In this document: positions 7,734-15,695 of the stretch, one piece after another
Numbering within the stretch: position 1 is the stretch's first letter
Layout: each line of letters begins with the position of its first letter
NCBI GenBank assembly: GCA_017432615.1
Contig: JAFRIV010000003.1
Coordinates: 1-56,712, forward strand
Length of the DNA stretch: 56,712 nt
Source: Oscillospiraceae bacterium
GTDB lineage: Bacteria; Bacillota; Clostridia; Oscillospirales; Oscillospiraceae
Reading direction: 5' to 3'
Position numbers and translations under genes: made by a program
The notes under the pieces: model-generated
The model's input: only the letters and a program-made list of their open reading frames with translations
What the model was told of the DNA's origin: nothing
Database searches by the model: none

Positions 7734-8837
7734 ATGCATGAAAACCTGATTACGGTTACCCGGTCATCCATGCCGGATTTTGAGGAATACTGTGAAGAGA
7801 TCCGCCCTCTGTGGGAAAGCCGTTTCCTCACCAACATGGGGGAGAAGCATCTGCAGCTTGAAGAGGACCTGAAGCAATATCTTCATACGCCCAATATTAC
7901 TCTTTTTACCAACGGTCACCTTGCTCTGGAAAACATTCTCACGGCAATGGATCTGCACGGGGAAATCATTACCACGCCCTTTACCTTTGCCTCCACCACA
8001 CATGCCATTGTCCGCTGCGGATGCACACCGGTCTTCTGTGACATTGACCCGAAAGACTATACGATCGATGTCTCGAAAATCGAAGCGCTGATCACGGACA
8101 GAACGGTGGCCATCGTTCCGGTTCATGTTTACGGCAATCTCTGCGACGTGGAAGCGATTGAAGTTCTGGCGAAGAAGCATCATCTGAAGGTGATTTATGA
8201 TGCGGCGCATACCTTCGGCGTCACGAAAAACGGCGTCAGTTCTGCCAATTTCGGAGACGCGGCCATGTTCTCCTTCCACGCCACCAAAGTTTTTCATACC
8301 ATCGAGGGCGGTGCGGTTTCCTATCAGGATCCTTCCCTTCGGACAAAGCTGAACGACCTGAAAAATTTCGGCATCCACGGGCCGGAAAGCGTTCCGGATG
8401 TGGGCGGCAATGCCAAGATGAATGAATTCTGTGCAGCCATGGGGATCTGCAATCTCCGCCACCTGGACGAGGAGATCGAAAAAAGAAAAACCGTGTATCG
8501 GCAATACTGTTCCCGTCTCAGCGCGGTTCCCGGCATTCAGCTGAATACGATCCGTCCGGGGATCCGTTTTAACTATGCTTATTTTCCCGTCGTGTTTGAT
8601 GGTTACCGCTATACGCGGGATGAGGTGTTTGATCTTCTTGCAGCGCAGAATATCCTTGCCCGGAAATACTTCTACCCGCTTACCAGCGCGTTTGACTGTT
8701 ACAAAGGCCGCCCCGGCTTCGATCCGTCCGCCACACCGGTAGCCCGCCGGATCGCCGATCACGTGCTTTGCCTGCCCATCTATGCCGATCTGCCGGAGGC
8801 GGTTGTCGATCGGATCTGCGACAGTATCCTGCGCTGA
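7734..8837 (+). CDS. DegT/DnrJ/EryC1/StrS-type aminotransferase
   Basis: 367 residues, the family length. This PLP enzyme class transfers an amino group to a keto-sugar, or acts on related cyclic ketones. Visible family segments are LFTNGHLALENIL, TTPFTFASTTHAIVRCG, VIYDAAHTFG (with the Asp contacting the PLP pyridine nitrogen) and SFHATKVFHTIEGG, in which K185 is the expected Schiff-base lysine. The ATG at 7734 is 2 bases after the preceding stop codon, so translation is probably coupled. With the glycosyltransferase upstream, an amino-sugar or similar decoration is a reasonable inference, but no NDP-sugar dehydratase or epimerase is present in the window. Confidence 0.88.
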   Translation: MHENLITVTRSSMPDFEEYCEEIRPLWESRFLTNMGEKHLQLEEDLKQYLHTPNITLFTNGHLALENILTAMDLHGEIITTPFTFASTTHAIVRCGCTPVFCDIDPKDYTIDVSKIEALITDRTVAIVPVHVYGNLCDVEAIEVLAKKHHLKVIYDAAHTFGVTKNGVSSANFGDAAMFSFHATKVFHTIEGGAVSYQDPSLRTKLNDLKNFGIHGPESVPDVGGNAKMNEFCAAMGICNLRHLDEEIEKRKTVYRQYCSRLSAVPGIQLNTIRPGIRFNYAYFPVVFDGYRYTRDEVFDLLAAQNILARKYFYPLTSAFDCYKGRPGFDPSATPVARRIADHVLCLPIYADLPEAVVDRICDSILR

Positions 8838-8860
8838 GCGCATCAGCCGCCGGCATCCTG

Positions 8861-8900
8861 TCCTGACGCATAAAAAAGTCAGGAAATTACCTGTTTTTTT
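8861..8900 (+). terminator. Probable terminator of the aminotransferase operon
   Basis: TCCTGAC (8861-8867) pairs with GTCAGGA (8878-8884), and a competing small hairpin cagg-aaatta-cctg (8880-8893) abuts seven T residues at 8894-8900. The two structures exclude each other, and neither is strong. Confidence 0.45.
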
Positions 8901-8911
8901 GGGTTTTTTCC

Positions 8912-8939
8912 TTGACTTTTTTTTAAAACCCGCTATAAT
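8912..8939 (+). promoter_or_regulatory. Promoter of rpsF-ssb-rpsR
   Basis: TTGACT (8912-8917), 16-base gap, TATAAT (8934-8939). Confidence 0.8.
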
Positions 8940-8946
8940 AATTAAG

Positions 8947-8992
8947 CCTGTCTTTCAGACAGGATAATCCTTGCTCCTGCCCGGGCGGCAGG
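8947..8992 (+). promoter_or_regulatory. Leader hairpins of the rpsF operon
   Basis: Two stems in the 5' leader: CCTGTCT-ttc-AGACAGG (8947-8963) and CCTGCC-cgggc-GGCAGG (8976-8992). Autoregulatory S6:S18-binding leaders are known in front of rpsF in many bacteria and use a CCG-containing motif beside a stem; the second hairpin has suitable bases, but the match is only suggestive. Confidence 0.4.
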
Positions 8993-9021
8993 GGCCAATA
9001 GACCAGAAGGAGGTGCACACC

Positions 9022-9318
9022 ATGGCAAAAGCAACCGAAAAGTACGAAGTAATGTACGTGATCAACCCCAACTTCACAGAAGAGGAAACCGCAGCTGTCG
9101 TTGAAAAGTTCAAGACGCTTGTGGAAGAGAATGGCACTTTGGATGAATTGGAAGAAATGGGCAAGCGTAAACTCGCCTATGAAATCAACTATATTTCCGA
9201 AGGCTACTATGTCCTCATGAAGTTCACCAGCGGTTCGGAATTCCCGGCAGAGCTTGATCGTATTCTTGGCATCACAGACGGTATTATGCGCCGTTTGATT
9301 ACTCTGAGAGCAGAGTAA
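9022..9318 (+). CDS. rpsF: Ribosomal protein bS6
   Basis: 98 residues. KYEVMYVINPNFTEEE at the N-terminus, LDELEEMGKRKLAYEINYISEGYYV in the middle and RILGITDGIMRRLITL near the end are typical of S6, which binds the 16S rRNA platform together with S18. The ATG at 9022 follows aaggaggtgcacacc; the frame is open back to 8971, but those residues are the leader. It heads the conserved rpsF-ssb-rpsR operon. Confidence 0.97.
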   Translation: MAKATEKYEVMYVINPNFTEEETAAVVEKFKTLVEENGTLDELEEMGKRKLAYEINYISEGYYVLMKFTSGSEFPAELDRILGITDGIMRRLITLRAE

Positions 9319-9330
9319 GAGGGTTTTCCT

Positions 9331-9804
9331 ATGCTGAATCATATTACGATCATGGGCCGCCTGACACGCGACCCGGAACTCCGCTATACGCCGTCACAGA
9401 CGCCGGTAACGACTTTTTCCCTCGCGGTAGAACGTGACTACACCAATCGCGATACCAATGAGAGACAGACGGATTTTATTGACTGTGTGGCATGGCGTTC
9501 CGCTGAATTTGTCAGCAAGTATTTTCAGAAGGGCAGTATGGCTGTTGTGTCCGGCCGTCTTCAGATCCGCGAGTGGACGGATCGTGACGGCAACAAACGC
9601 CGCAGTCCTGAAGTCAATGTGGAGAACGTCTATTTTGGCGACAGCAAACGGCGGGAAGGGGACGTTTCCGCCTCTCCTTACGGCGGAGGGTTCAATAACG
9701 GCAATTCCTACAGCAGCAATGACTATGCCCCGCAGAGTGATTCCTCTGTTCAGACTGATGGATTTGAGGAACTCTCCGATGATGACGGTGAACTTCCGTT
9801 TTAA
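9331..9804 (+). CDS. ssb: Single-stranded DNA-binding protein
   Basis: 157 residues. The OB fold is clear (MLNHITIMGRLTRDPELRYTPS; TDFIDCVAWRSAEFVSKYFQKGSMAVVSGRLQ), followed by a flexible Gly/Asn/Ser-rich linker and the acidic tip DDDGELPF that recruits partner proteins. It coats single-stranded DNA during replication and repair. It lies between rpsF and rpsR, 12 bases after rpsF. Confidence 0.97.
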   Translation: MLNHITIMGRLTRDPELRYTPSQTPVTTFSLAVERDYTNRDTNERQTDFIDCVAWRSAEFVSKYFQKGSMAVVSGRLQIREWTDRDGNKRRSPEVNVENVYFGDSKRREGDVSASPYGGGFNNGNSYSSNDYAPQSDSSVQTDGFEELSDDDGELPF

Positions 9805-9825
9805 TTGAAAAAGGAGGATAACAGT

Positions 9826-10068
9826 ATGGCTTTTGACAAGACCAATTCCAAAGCGCCGAGAAAACGCAGAAAAGTCTGCCAGTTCTGTGCAGAGAAGAAG
9901 ACCTTTATCGATTATAAAGATACTGCTACGCTTCGTCATTTTATTTCCGAGCGTGCAAAGATTCTTCCTCGCCGCACGACCGGCACTTGCGCCATGCATC
10001 AGCGCGAACTTACCGAGGCCATTAAGAGAGCCCGTCAGGTTGCTCTTCTGCCCTACGTAAGCGATTGA
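9826..10068 (+). CDS. rpsR: Ribosomal protein bS18
   Basis: 80 residues. The zinc-ligand (C+) form: VCQFCAEKK, then [33 protein letters not shown] is the conserved core. It forms a heterodimer with S6 on the 30S platform. The ATG at 9826 follows aaaggaggataacagt, and translation from an upstream in-frame codon (9805) is unlikely. Zinc dependence is inferred from the C-x2-C...C-x2-H pattern; many bacteria carry a zinc-free copy elsewhere. Confidence 0.96.
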   Translation: MAFDKTNSKAPRKRRKVCQFCAEKKTFIDYKDTATLRHFISERAKILPRRTTGTCAMHQRELTEAIKRARQVALLPYVSD

Positions 10069-10078
10069 TGATCTTATA

Positions 10079-10110
10079 AGAGGCTGCCGTATTCGGGCAG
10101 CTTCTTTTTT
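10079..10110 (+). terminator. Terminator of rpsF-ssb-rpsR
   Basis: GCTGCC / GGCAGC stem (10083-10088, 10096-10101), extended by the flanking aaga/ttctt pairs, followed by ttctttttt. Confidence 0.88.
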
Positions 10111-10154
10111 ATTCCTTTCAACAGGAACCGTTATGCAAACTACTGTGAAAATAC

Positions 10155-10203
10155 CAAAAAGCCCCGGGACGGAGATTTTACATCTGCAGTCCGGGGCTTT
10201 TAC
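10155..10203 (-). terminator. Terminator of the DUF362 gene, possibly bidirectional
   Basis: Long stem with one bulge: aaaagccccgggac (10157-10170) against gtccggggctttt (10189-10201). Runs of A on the left and T on the right allow it to act in both directions. It lies about 50 bases past the minus-strand stop codon. Confidence 0.88.
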
Positions 10204-10251
10204 ACGGATGTACCGGAATTCTGCCGCGTGAACGCGGACAGCTTTCTCTGT

Positions 10252-11379
10252 TCAGATGCGGATCAGTTCGTATTCCCTGCTCCCGAGGCCGATCTCCTCG
10301 GCATGGGCAAGCCCGGCTTCCCACTCCGCATCGGGATGGTTCAAGTGGAAGTATTCGTGATTGGGATCCTCGTTCCAGAACAGCTGGATGTGCTGATCCA
10401 GACGGCTGCCCTCACAAACCGGCGCTTTGTTGGCAAGATCGACACAGGCCTGATCCAATGCAACCGGATCGAAGGAGGCCAACATCCCGATATCCGGGAT
10501 GATGGGAATGTCGTTTTCGCTGTGACAGTCACAGAAGGGAGAAACATCACAGATCAGAGAGATATGGAAGCTGGGGCGGGGGCGTCCCTTTACCACGGCA
10601 TAGGCGTATTCTGCAATTTTGCAGGAGAGGATCTTTGTCGAGTTGGCATTGCTGGGTTCGATGGCGTCCTTGGGACATGTGGCGAGACAGCGGCCGCAGC
10701 CGACACATTTGCTGTGATCGATATGGGCCTTGCCGTTTTCAATGCTGGGGCCGTTATGCGCACAGATACGTACGCATGAACCGCAGCCGATACAAAGCTC
10801 CGGATCTACAACCGGTTTTCCTTCCCAGTGCTGTTCCATCTTGCCGGAGCGGGAACCGCTGCCCATGCCAAGGTTTTTCAGCGCGCCGCCGAAGCCGGCC
10901 TCCTCATGGCCCTTGAAGTGGCTGAGGGAAATAATGATGTCTGCATCCATAATGGCCTGCCCGATCTTGGCTTCCTTTACATAGGGAAGATTGACGGGAA
11001 CAAGGGCCTCGTCAGTACCTTTCAGGCCATCGGCTATGATGACATGGCTTCCGGTCTGGAGGGGGGAAAAGCCGTTGAGATAGGCGGTATCCATGTGATC
11101 AAGAGCGTTCTTGCGGCTGCCGACATACAGGGTGTTGCAGTCGGTGAGAAAGGCTTTGCCGCCCAGCTCACGTACATAATCTGCGACGACCTTCGCATAC
11201 TGCGGACGCAGATGGGCAAGATTGCCGAGTTCGCCGAAGTGGATCTTAATGGCGGCGTACTGGTCCTGAAAATTGATCTGCTCAAAGCCGGCCTTTTTCA
11301 TAAGCCGGTGCAGCTTCTGGGGCAGCGTCTCGCTGGGGGTGGCATGAAAGTCGGTAAAGTATACGGCGGATTTGCTCAT
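10252..11379 (-). CDS. DUF362 protein with two 4Fe-4S clusters
   Basis: 375 residues. A DUF362 domain fills most of the protein (IKIHFGELGNLAHLRPQ near 45-60; SLSHFKGHEEAGFGGALKNLGMG near 151-173). Inserted in it is a bacterial ferredoxin pair with cluster ligands C196, C199, C202, C206 and C225, C228, C231, C235 (CPKDAIEP follows). Such proteins are cytosolic iron-sulfur proteins of anaerobes with no settled reaction; electron transfer is the safe inference. The ATG at 11379 follows aaaggagacaatgac. It is flanked by terminators and is a single-gene unit. Confidence 0.88.
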   Translation of the reverse strand: MSKSAVYFTDFHATPSETLPQKLHRLMKKAGFEQINFQDQYAAIKIHFGELGNLAHLRPQYAKVVADYVRELGGKAFLTDCNTLYVGSRKNALDHMDTAYLNGFSPLQTGSHVIIADGLKGTDEALVPVNLPYVKEAKIGQAIMDADIIISLSHFKGHEEAGFGGALKNLGMGSGSRSGKMEQHWEGKPVVDPELCIGCGSCVRICAHNGPSIENGKAHIDHSKCVGCGRCLATCPKDAIEPSNANSTKILSCKIAEYAYAVVKGRPRPSFHISLICDVSPFCDCHSENDIPIIPDIGMLASFDPVALDQACVDLANKAPVCEGSRLDQHIQLFWNEDPNHEYFHLNHPDAEWEAGLAHAEEIGLGSREYELIRI

Positions 11380-11499
11380 GTCATTGTCTCCTTTCATAAT
11401 GTGCATAATTCTTGCCCGGACTACCATTTCTGCAGGGAAGATACAATACAGCTTTTAATTTTTCTCGAAATTTATGGCACGATTTATGGCCGATAAACG

Positions 11500-11530
11500 A
11501 AAAGTCCCTGAAATGCCGGGCATTTCAAGG
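11500..11530 (-). terminator. Terminator after tRNA-Val
   Basis: Minus-strand stem TGAAATGCC/GGCATTTCA (11509-11517, 11519-11527), with flanking cc/gg pairs and then acttttcg. It begins about 8 bases beyond the tRNA 3' end. Confidence 0.6.
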
Positions 11531-11534
11531 ACTC

Positions 11535-11611
11535 TGGTGGAGAGTGGCGGACTCGAACCGCCGACCTCTCGCGTGTGAGGCGAGCGCACTAACCAGCTGT
11601 GCTAACCCTCC
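11535..11611 (-). tRNA. tRNA-Val (anticodon CAC)
   Basis: 77 bases including an encoded CCA. Acceptor GGAGGGT pairs with ACTCTCC (one G-U), the D stem is GCAC/GTGC, the anticodon stem is CTCGC/GCGAG around CTCACAC, and the T stem is GGCGG/CCGCC with TTCGAGT. All arms close without mismatch. The anticodon reads GTG. Confidence 0.96.
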
Positions 11612-11622
11612 AAAGCTTATAT

Positions 11623-11651
11623 ATATTAGCATATTCACAGACGGTTTTCAA
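11623..11651 (-). promoter_or_regulatory. Promoter of tRNA-Val
   Basis: Minus strand TTGAAA (11646-11651), 17-base gap, TAATAT (11623-11628), 12 bases before the mature 5' end. Confidence 0.7.
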
Positions 11652-11690
11652 GAAGAATTTTTACATTTTGAAAAAAAGAAGAAATTTCTG

Positions 11691-11719
11691 TTGACAAGTC
11701 GCCCTGAATTTGCTAAAAT
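11691..11719 (+). promoter_or_regulatory. Promoter of tRNA-Met and tRNA-Glu
   Basis: Perfect TTGACA (11691-11696), 17-base gap, TAAAAT (11714-11719). Confidence 0.82.
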
Positions 11720-11739
11720 CCTTATTGCTGTTTCGATAT

Positions 11740-11816
11740 GGCGGCATAGCTCAGTTGGCTAGAGCACGCGGTTCATACCCGCGGTGTCCCCGGTTCAAAT
11801 CCAGGTGCCGCTACCA
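11740..11816 (+). tRNA. Elongator tRNA-Met (anticodon CAT)
   Basis: 77 bases including encoded CCA. Acceptor GGCGGCA/TGCCGCT with a G-U at 1-72, D stem GCTC/GAGC, anticodon stem CGCGG/CCGCG around TTCATAC. The initiator's three G-C anticodon-stem pairs are absent, so this is an elongator (or, less likely, a lysidine-modified Ile2). The T stem CCCGG/CCAGG has one C-A mismatch at 51-63. Confidence 0.92.
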
Positions 11817-11822
11817 AAAATA

Positions 11823-11844
11823 GGCGCAGATTCAGCTCTGCGCC
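11823..11844 (+). other. Hairpin between tRNA-Met and tRNA-Glu
   Basis: 8-bp stem GGCGCAGA (11823-11830) / TCTGCGCC (11837-11844), 6-base loop. No T tract follows, so it is more likely a processing or stability structure than a terminator. Confidence 0.6.
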
Positions 11845-11852
11845 TTATAGAC

Positions 11853-11924
11853 GGCCCGGTGGTCAAGCGGTTAAGACACCGCCCTTTCACGGCGGTAACA
11901 CGAGTTCGATTCTCGTCCGGGTCA
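11853..11924 (+). tRNA. tRNA-Glu (anticodon TTC)
   Basis: 72 bases with no encoded CCA (tgg follows the discriminator A). Acceptor GGCCCGG/CCGGGTC, anticodon stem CCGCC/GGCGG around CTTTCAC, T stem ACGAG/CTCGT with TTCGATT. Probably on the same transcript as tRNA-Met. Confidence 0.95.
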
Positions 11925-11931
11925 TGGAGCT

Positions 11932-11966
11932 AAAAACGTCTGAAATGTTCCATTTCAGACGTTTTT
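11932..11966 (+). terminator. Terminator after tRNA-Glu, bidirectional
   Basis: Stem aaaaacgtctgaaatg / catttcagacgttttt with a 3-base loop. Symmetric A and T runs let it also end the carboxypeptidase transcript from the other side. Confidence 0.9.
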
Positions 11967-12012
11967 CTCATGTTCCGTTCTTCATAAAACGCAAATGGAA
12001 AAAGAAGATTTC

Positions 12013-13593
12013 CTAATTGCTGTTCCTGGTATTTTCCCGGGGCTGGTTTTGAGGATCCTCCTGTTCCGAAAAAAAGGCGGAATAATCGCCCTCTTCCGGC
12101 TTCTGCCGGGAAGGATCCGCACTGGAGATCCGATAATGCCGGCCGGAAGCGGCCTGGCGTGAAGTGACGGTGGTTGTCCGATACTGCATCATTTCATCCT
12201 GAGCTTCCCGGCTTTTGGCGAGGTTTTCCATCCGTCTCTGTTCAAGCTCCCTGCGTTCCTCCGTCTCCTGCCGATACCGTATGTGCCTTCTGCGCACATG
12301 ATGATAGCGCAGAACCAGCAGCAGGATAAAACAGAGAACTGCGGCAGCTGTCAGGACTGCGGTTTTGATCCGCGGTTCGGCAAGGGCTTCCTGCAGCCGA
12401 GCCTGCAGATAGGCGTTTCTGTCCCGTTCGATCCCGGTGGCGGTCGCCAGCGGCACCGTTGTGTAGATATTTCCGTTGATAATAACATCTGCGCTGCCGA
12501 GCCTTGTTCCGGCTTCAATCGGCGCAACAAGCTCGCTGAAATTGACGTGAGCGGAAATTTCTATGGCTTCTTTCGGCGTATCTTTTGGAAGCAGAAGGGT
12601 AACGTCCTGCATGGCGCGGAGGATCACCGGTTCATTGTTGACCGCATACTGTACCGGAAACTGCTGTACGGCGTCCCCGTAGGAGAGGATCGGACGATAG
12701 GCAAAATTACGAAAACCCCAGTTATAAAGGTTGATGGTTCCGGTAAAGTTCCCGTATTTTTCATCTCCCGTATTCAACAGACCGTTGCAGCCCAGCAGTA
12801 CGGCAAGAAGATGTATGTCGTTTTTCTCCGCCGTTGAGACAAGGCAGTAGCCTGCAGCGCTTGTATATCCCGTTTTTACCCCGGAAGCACCGGGATAGAG
12901 GTATTTATCGCCGTAAACACCGTCCTGGCAGATCAGCGCATTGGAATTTTTCAAAGTACGGGCGGAGGTATGCATATTTGTCGGTTCTATGGTATAGGAT
13001 TTTGTGTCTACGATCTGGACAAAGAGCTTATGGCGCATCGCCTCGCGGGAGATCAGAAAAAGATCGTGCGCGGTAGTGTAATGATTCTCCGAGGAAAGCC
13101 CGTTGGTGTCGATAAAATAGGTATCGTTTGCACCGAGTTCCATCGCGCGAACGTTCATCCGGTTGATAAAGGACTGCAGGTTCCCTGCAACGGCGACGGC
13201 GACCACATTGCAGGCTTCATTTGCGGACTTTACAAGTGCACAATAGAGGTAATCCTCAAAGGTCATTTTTTCTCCCGGAGAGATCTCCGCATTGCTGCTG
13301 TCGGAATCCAGACCGGTCCAGCAGTCTGCCGGCGCCGTGACGATATCCTCCAGGGCGATCTCTCCCCGCTCTATGGCCTCAACGGCAAGCAGCCCGGTCA
13401 TGATTTTTGTCAGGCTGGCGGGAGAACGGCGCACATTCATGTTTTTTTCGTAAAGGATGTTGCCGGAGTCAAGGTCTGCCAGAACAACGGCTGCTGCCGT
13501 AACCGAGGGCGCTTCAAGGCCGAAAGCGGATGTCGCAAGCGACAGAAGCAGACCAAGACAGATCAGGAAAGATAGAAAATGAAACTGTTTCAT
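12013..13593 (-). CDS. D-alanyl-D-alanine carboxypeptidase (DacF-like)
   Basis: 526 residues. Signal peptide 1-25 (FLICLGLLLSLATSAFG), then a peptidase S11 domain with S60-x-x-K63 (SLTK), S123-A-N125 and K240-T-G242. A PBP5_C-like beta domain follows (about 300-400). It removes the terminal D-Ala of muropeptide stems and so limits cross-linking. The C-terminus is unusual: a true membrane helix (TAAAVLCFILLLVLRYHH), then about 90 charged, Gln/Glu-rich residues that would be cytosolic, instead of the usual amphipathic anchor. The ATG at 13593 has ggggag 6 bases upstream. An excellent promoter lies at 13645-13673. Confidence 0.93.
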   Translation of the reverse strand: MKQFHFLSFLICLGLLLSLATSAFGLEAPSVTAAAVVLADLDSGNILYEKNMNVRRSPASLTKIMTGLLAVEAIERGEIALEDIVTAPADCWTGLDSDSSNAEISPGEKMTFEDYLYCALVKSANEACNVVAVAVAGNLQSFINRMNVRAMELGANDTYFIDTNGLSSENHYTTAHDLFLISREAMRHKLFVQIVDTKSYTIEPTNMHTSARTLKNSNALICQDGVYGDKYLYPGASGVKTGYTSAAGYCLVSTAEKNDIHLLAVLLGCNGLLNTGDEKYGNFTGTINLYNWGFRNFAYRPILSYGDAVQQFPVQYAVNNEPVILRAMQDVTLLLPKDTPKEAIEISAHVNFSELVAPIEAGTRLGSADVIINGNIYTTVPLATATGIERDRNAYLQARLQEALAEPRIKTAVLTAAAVLCFILLLVLRYHHVRRRHIRYRQETEERRELEQRRMENLAKSREAQDEMMQYRTTTVTSRQAASGRHYRISSADPSRQKPEEGDYSAFFSEQEDPQNQPRENTRNSN

Positions 13594-13644
13594 GAATGAC
13601 TCCCCGGGATGATACGGATTCCGGTTTTTAACGACCTGCCTGTA

Positions 13645-13673
13645 AGTATAAAGGAAAGCCCCTGGGATGTCAA
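13645..13673 (-). promoter_or_regulatory. Promoter of the carboxypeptidase gene
   Basis: Minus strand TTGACA (13668-13673), 17-base gap, TATACT (13645-13650). Confidence 0.82.
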
Positions 13674-13706
13674 AGGGAAAGAAAGAGAAAGAAATAAAAA
13701 AAAGGG

Positions 13707-13735
13707 TTGCAAAGTACGCCTGCATCAGGTAAAAT
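13707..13735 (+). promoter_or_regulatory. Promoter of efp
   Basis: TTGCAA (13707-13712), 17-base gap, TAAAAT (13730-13735), about 50 bases before the start codon. Confidence 0.65.
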
Positions 13736-13785
13736 GTTACAGTTAGCAGCATTAACAATGAATCATATAATTGGAGGTCAGATAG

Positions 13786-14349
13786 ATGGGTACCATTACA
13801 GCCGGTGATTTCCGTAACGGAGTTACTTACGAGGAAGACGGGCAGGTCAAGCAGGTCATTGAATTCCAGCATGTGAAGCCCGGCAAGGGCGCAGCTTTTG
13901 TGCGCACCAAGAGCAAGAATGTTATTACGGGCGCTGTGACTGAAACGTCTTACAATCCGACGGCAAAATTTGAAACTGCCACGATTGACCGCATGACGGC
14001 AGAATACAGCTATTCCGACGGAGATCTTTATTATTTCATGAATCCCGAGACGTACGAGCTTGAGCCGGTGGACGCTTCCGTTCTGGGCGACAACTTTAAG
14101 TTCGTTAAAGAAAATATGGAATGCACGATCTACTCCTACAAAGGAAAGGTCTTTAATGTGGAACCGCCGTTCTTCGTCGATTTGGAAGTCACGCAGACGG
14201 ATCCCGGCTTTGCGGGCAACACGGCAACCAATGCCACCAAACCCGCCACGCTGGAGACGGGCGCTGAGATTAAAGTACCTCTGTTTATCGAAACAGGAGA
14301 GAAGATCAAAGTCGATACGCGTACCGGGGAATATCTCAGCAGAGCGTAA
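13786..14349 (+). CDS. efp: Elongation factor P
   Basis: 187 residues, the normal length. The KOW-like N-terminal domain ends in the [14 protein letters not shown] loop, whose tip lysine K34 enters the ribosomal P site and is modified in many bacteria; two OB domains follow. It relieves stalling at polyproline. The C-terminal signature is [13 protein letters not shown]. Ribosome site ggagg sits 9 bases before the ATG. No efp-modifying gene lies nearby. Confidence 0.97.
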   Translation: MGTITAGDFRNGVTYEEDGQVKQVIEFQHVKPGKGAAFVRTKSKNVITGAVTETSYNPTAKFETATIDRMTAEYSYSDGDLYYFMNPETYELEPVDASVLGDNFKFVKENMECTIYSYKGKVFNVEPPFFVDLEVTQTDPGFAGNTATNATKPATLETGAEIKVPLFIETGEKIKVDTRTGEYLSRA

Positions 14350-14364
14350 GCCAATACAACCGAC

Positions 14365-14398
14365 AAAGCGGAGGGCGGGGTTCCTCCGCTTTCTTTTT
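14365..14398 (+). terminator. Terminator of efp
   Basis: AAAGCGGAGG (14365-14374) / CCTCCGCTTT (14383-14392), then cttttt. It ends 12 bases before the rarA start codon, so rarA depends on readthrough or on a promoter inside efp. Confidence 0.88.
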
Positions 14399-14409
14399 AG
14401 GAGAAAAGT

Positions 14410-15660
14410 ATGTATCAACCTCTTGCCGATGAGATCCGGCCGCAGTCACTGGATGATGTGGTTGGCCAGAAGCATATTCTCGGGCCGGGCGGAATGCTGC
14501 GCCGTATTGCGGAAAGCGGCACCATTCCCAATATGATCTTTTACGGTCCGCCGGGGACGGGGAAAACATCCGTTGCCCGTATTCTGGCGGAGCGTACCAA
14601 CCGCACCCTTCGCCGCCTGAACGCCACAACCGCCGGCATCGCCGACATCAAGCGCATTATCGATGAACTGGATACTTTTCTGACGCCCGGCGGTGTGCTG
14701 CTGTATCTGGATGAGATCCAGTATTTTAATAAAAAACAGCAGCAGAGTCTTTTGGAGTTTATCGAAGACGGGCGGATCACCCTGATAGCCTCTACCACGG
14801 AAAATCCTTATTTCTGCGTGTTCGGTGCCGTGCTCAGCCGGTCGACGGTGTTTGAGTTTAAACCGGTTGCGCCTGACGAGGTGAAAAAAGCTGTACTGCG
14901 GGCAGCCGTCATTGCCAATACGCGCCGTGCAGATCCCGTCAGGATCGAGGACGAAGCGATCGACAGGATTGCAACGGCCTGCGGAGGGGATGTGCGCAAA
15001 GCTATGAATGCCGTAGAACTGCTGTTTTCCACTGCGGCTGACAGCGGTGTGATCACGCTGGGGGATGCAGCTGCCGTTACGCAGAAAAGTGCAATGCGGT
15101 ATGATAAAGACGGGGATGAGCATTTTGACATTCTCTCTGCTCTGATGAAAAGCCTCCGCGGGTCGGATCCGGATGCAGCGCTGCATTACCTGGCCCGGGT
15201 TCTGGAAACCGGAGATCTGATCGGAGCCTGCAGGCGCATCTTATGCTCTGCAAGCGAGGACATCGGTCTCGCCTGGCCGCAGGCCGTGCCTGTGGTGAAA
15301 GCATGTGTTGACAGTGCCATGCAGCTGGGCCTGCCGGAAGCCAGACTTCCTCTTGCAGAGGCATGTATTTTTCTGGCAACCTGCCCGAAGAGCAATACGG
15401 CCTGTATGGCGATCGATGCGGCGCTTTCGGATGTGCGTGCCGGGCGTATCGGCAGCATCCCCCGCGAGCTGCAGAATGTGCATGCTGACGGTGCCGGTTT
15501 TGAACGGGAACAGGGCTATCTCTATCCGCATGACTTTCCCAATCGCTGGGTAAAACAGCAGTATCTGCCGGATGAATTGAAAAATGCCCGATACTATGAA
15601 TATGGCGACAACAAGACCGAGCAGGCTGCGAAAGCATACTGGGAAAAAATAAAAAAATAA
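14410..15660 (+). CDS. rarA: Replication-associated recombination ATPase RarA/MgsA
   Basis: 416 residues. N-terminal PLADEIRPQSLDDVVGQKHILG, Walker A GPPGTGKT at 46-53, Walker B LLYLDEIQ near 97-103, and sensor/arginine-finger region ASTTENPYF. The C-terminal half is the MgsA tetramerisation domain (SEDIGLAWPQA; LAEACIFLATCPKSN; YPHDFPNRWVKQQYLPDEL). It acts at stalled replication forks. The family is close to clamp-loader subunits, but the C-terminal segments settle the assignment. Confidence 0.96.
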   Translation: MYQPLADEIRPQSLDDVVGQKHILGPGGMLRRIAESGTIPNMIFYGPPGTGKTSVARILAERTNRTLRRLNATTAGIADIKRIIDELDTFLTPGGVLLYLDEIQYFNKKQQQSLLEFIEDGRITLIASTTENPYFCVFGAVLSRSTVFEFKPVAPDEVKKAVLRAAVIANTRRADPVRIEDEAIDRIATACGGDVRKAMNAVELLFSTAADSGVITLGDAAAVTQKSAMRYDKDGDEHFDILSALMKSLRGSDPDAALHYLARVLETGDLIGACRRILCSASEDIGLAWPQAVPVVKACVDSAMQLGLPEARLPLAEACIFLATCPKSNTACMAIDAALSDVRAGRIGSIPRELQNVHADGAGFEREQGYLYPHDFPNRWVKQQYLPDELKNARYYEYGDNKTEQAAKAYWEKIKK

Positions 15661-15695
15661 AGACGGGAGATTCCATCCGGAGGATCTTCTGCAGC

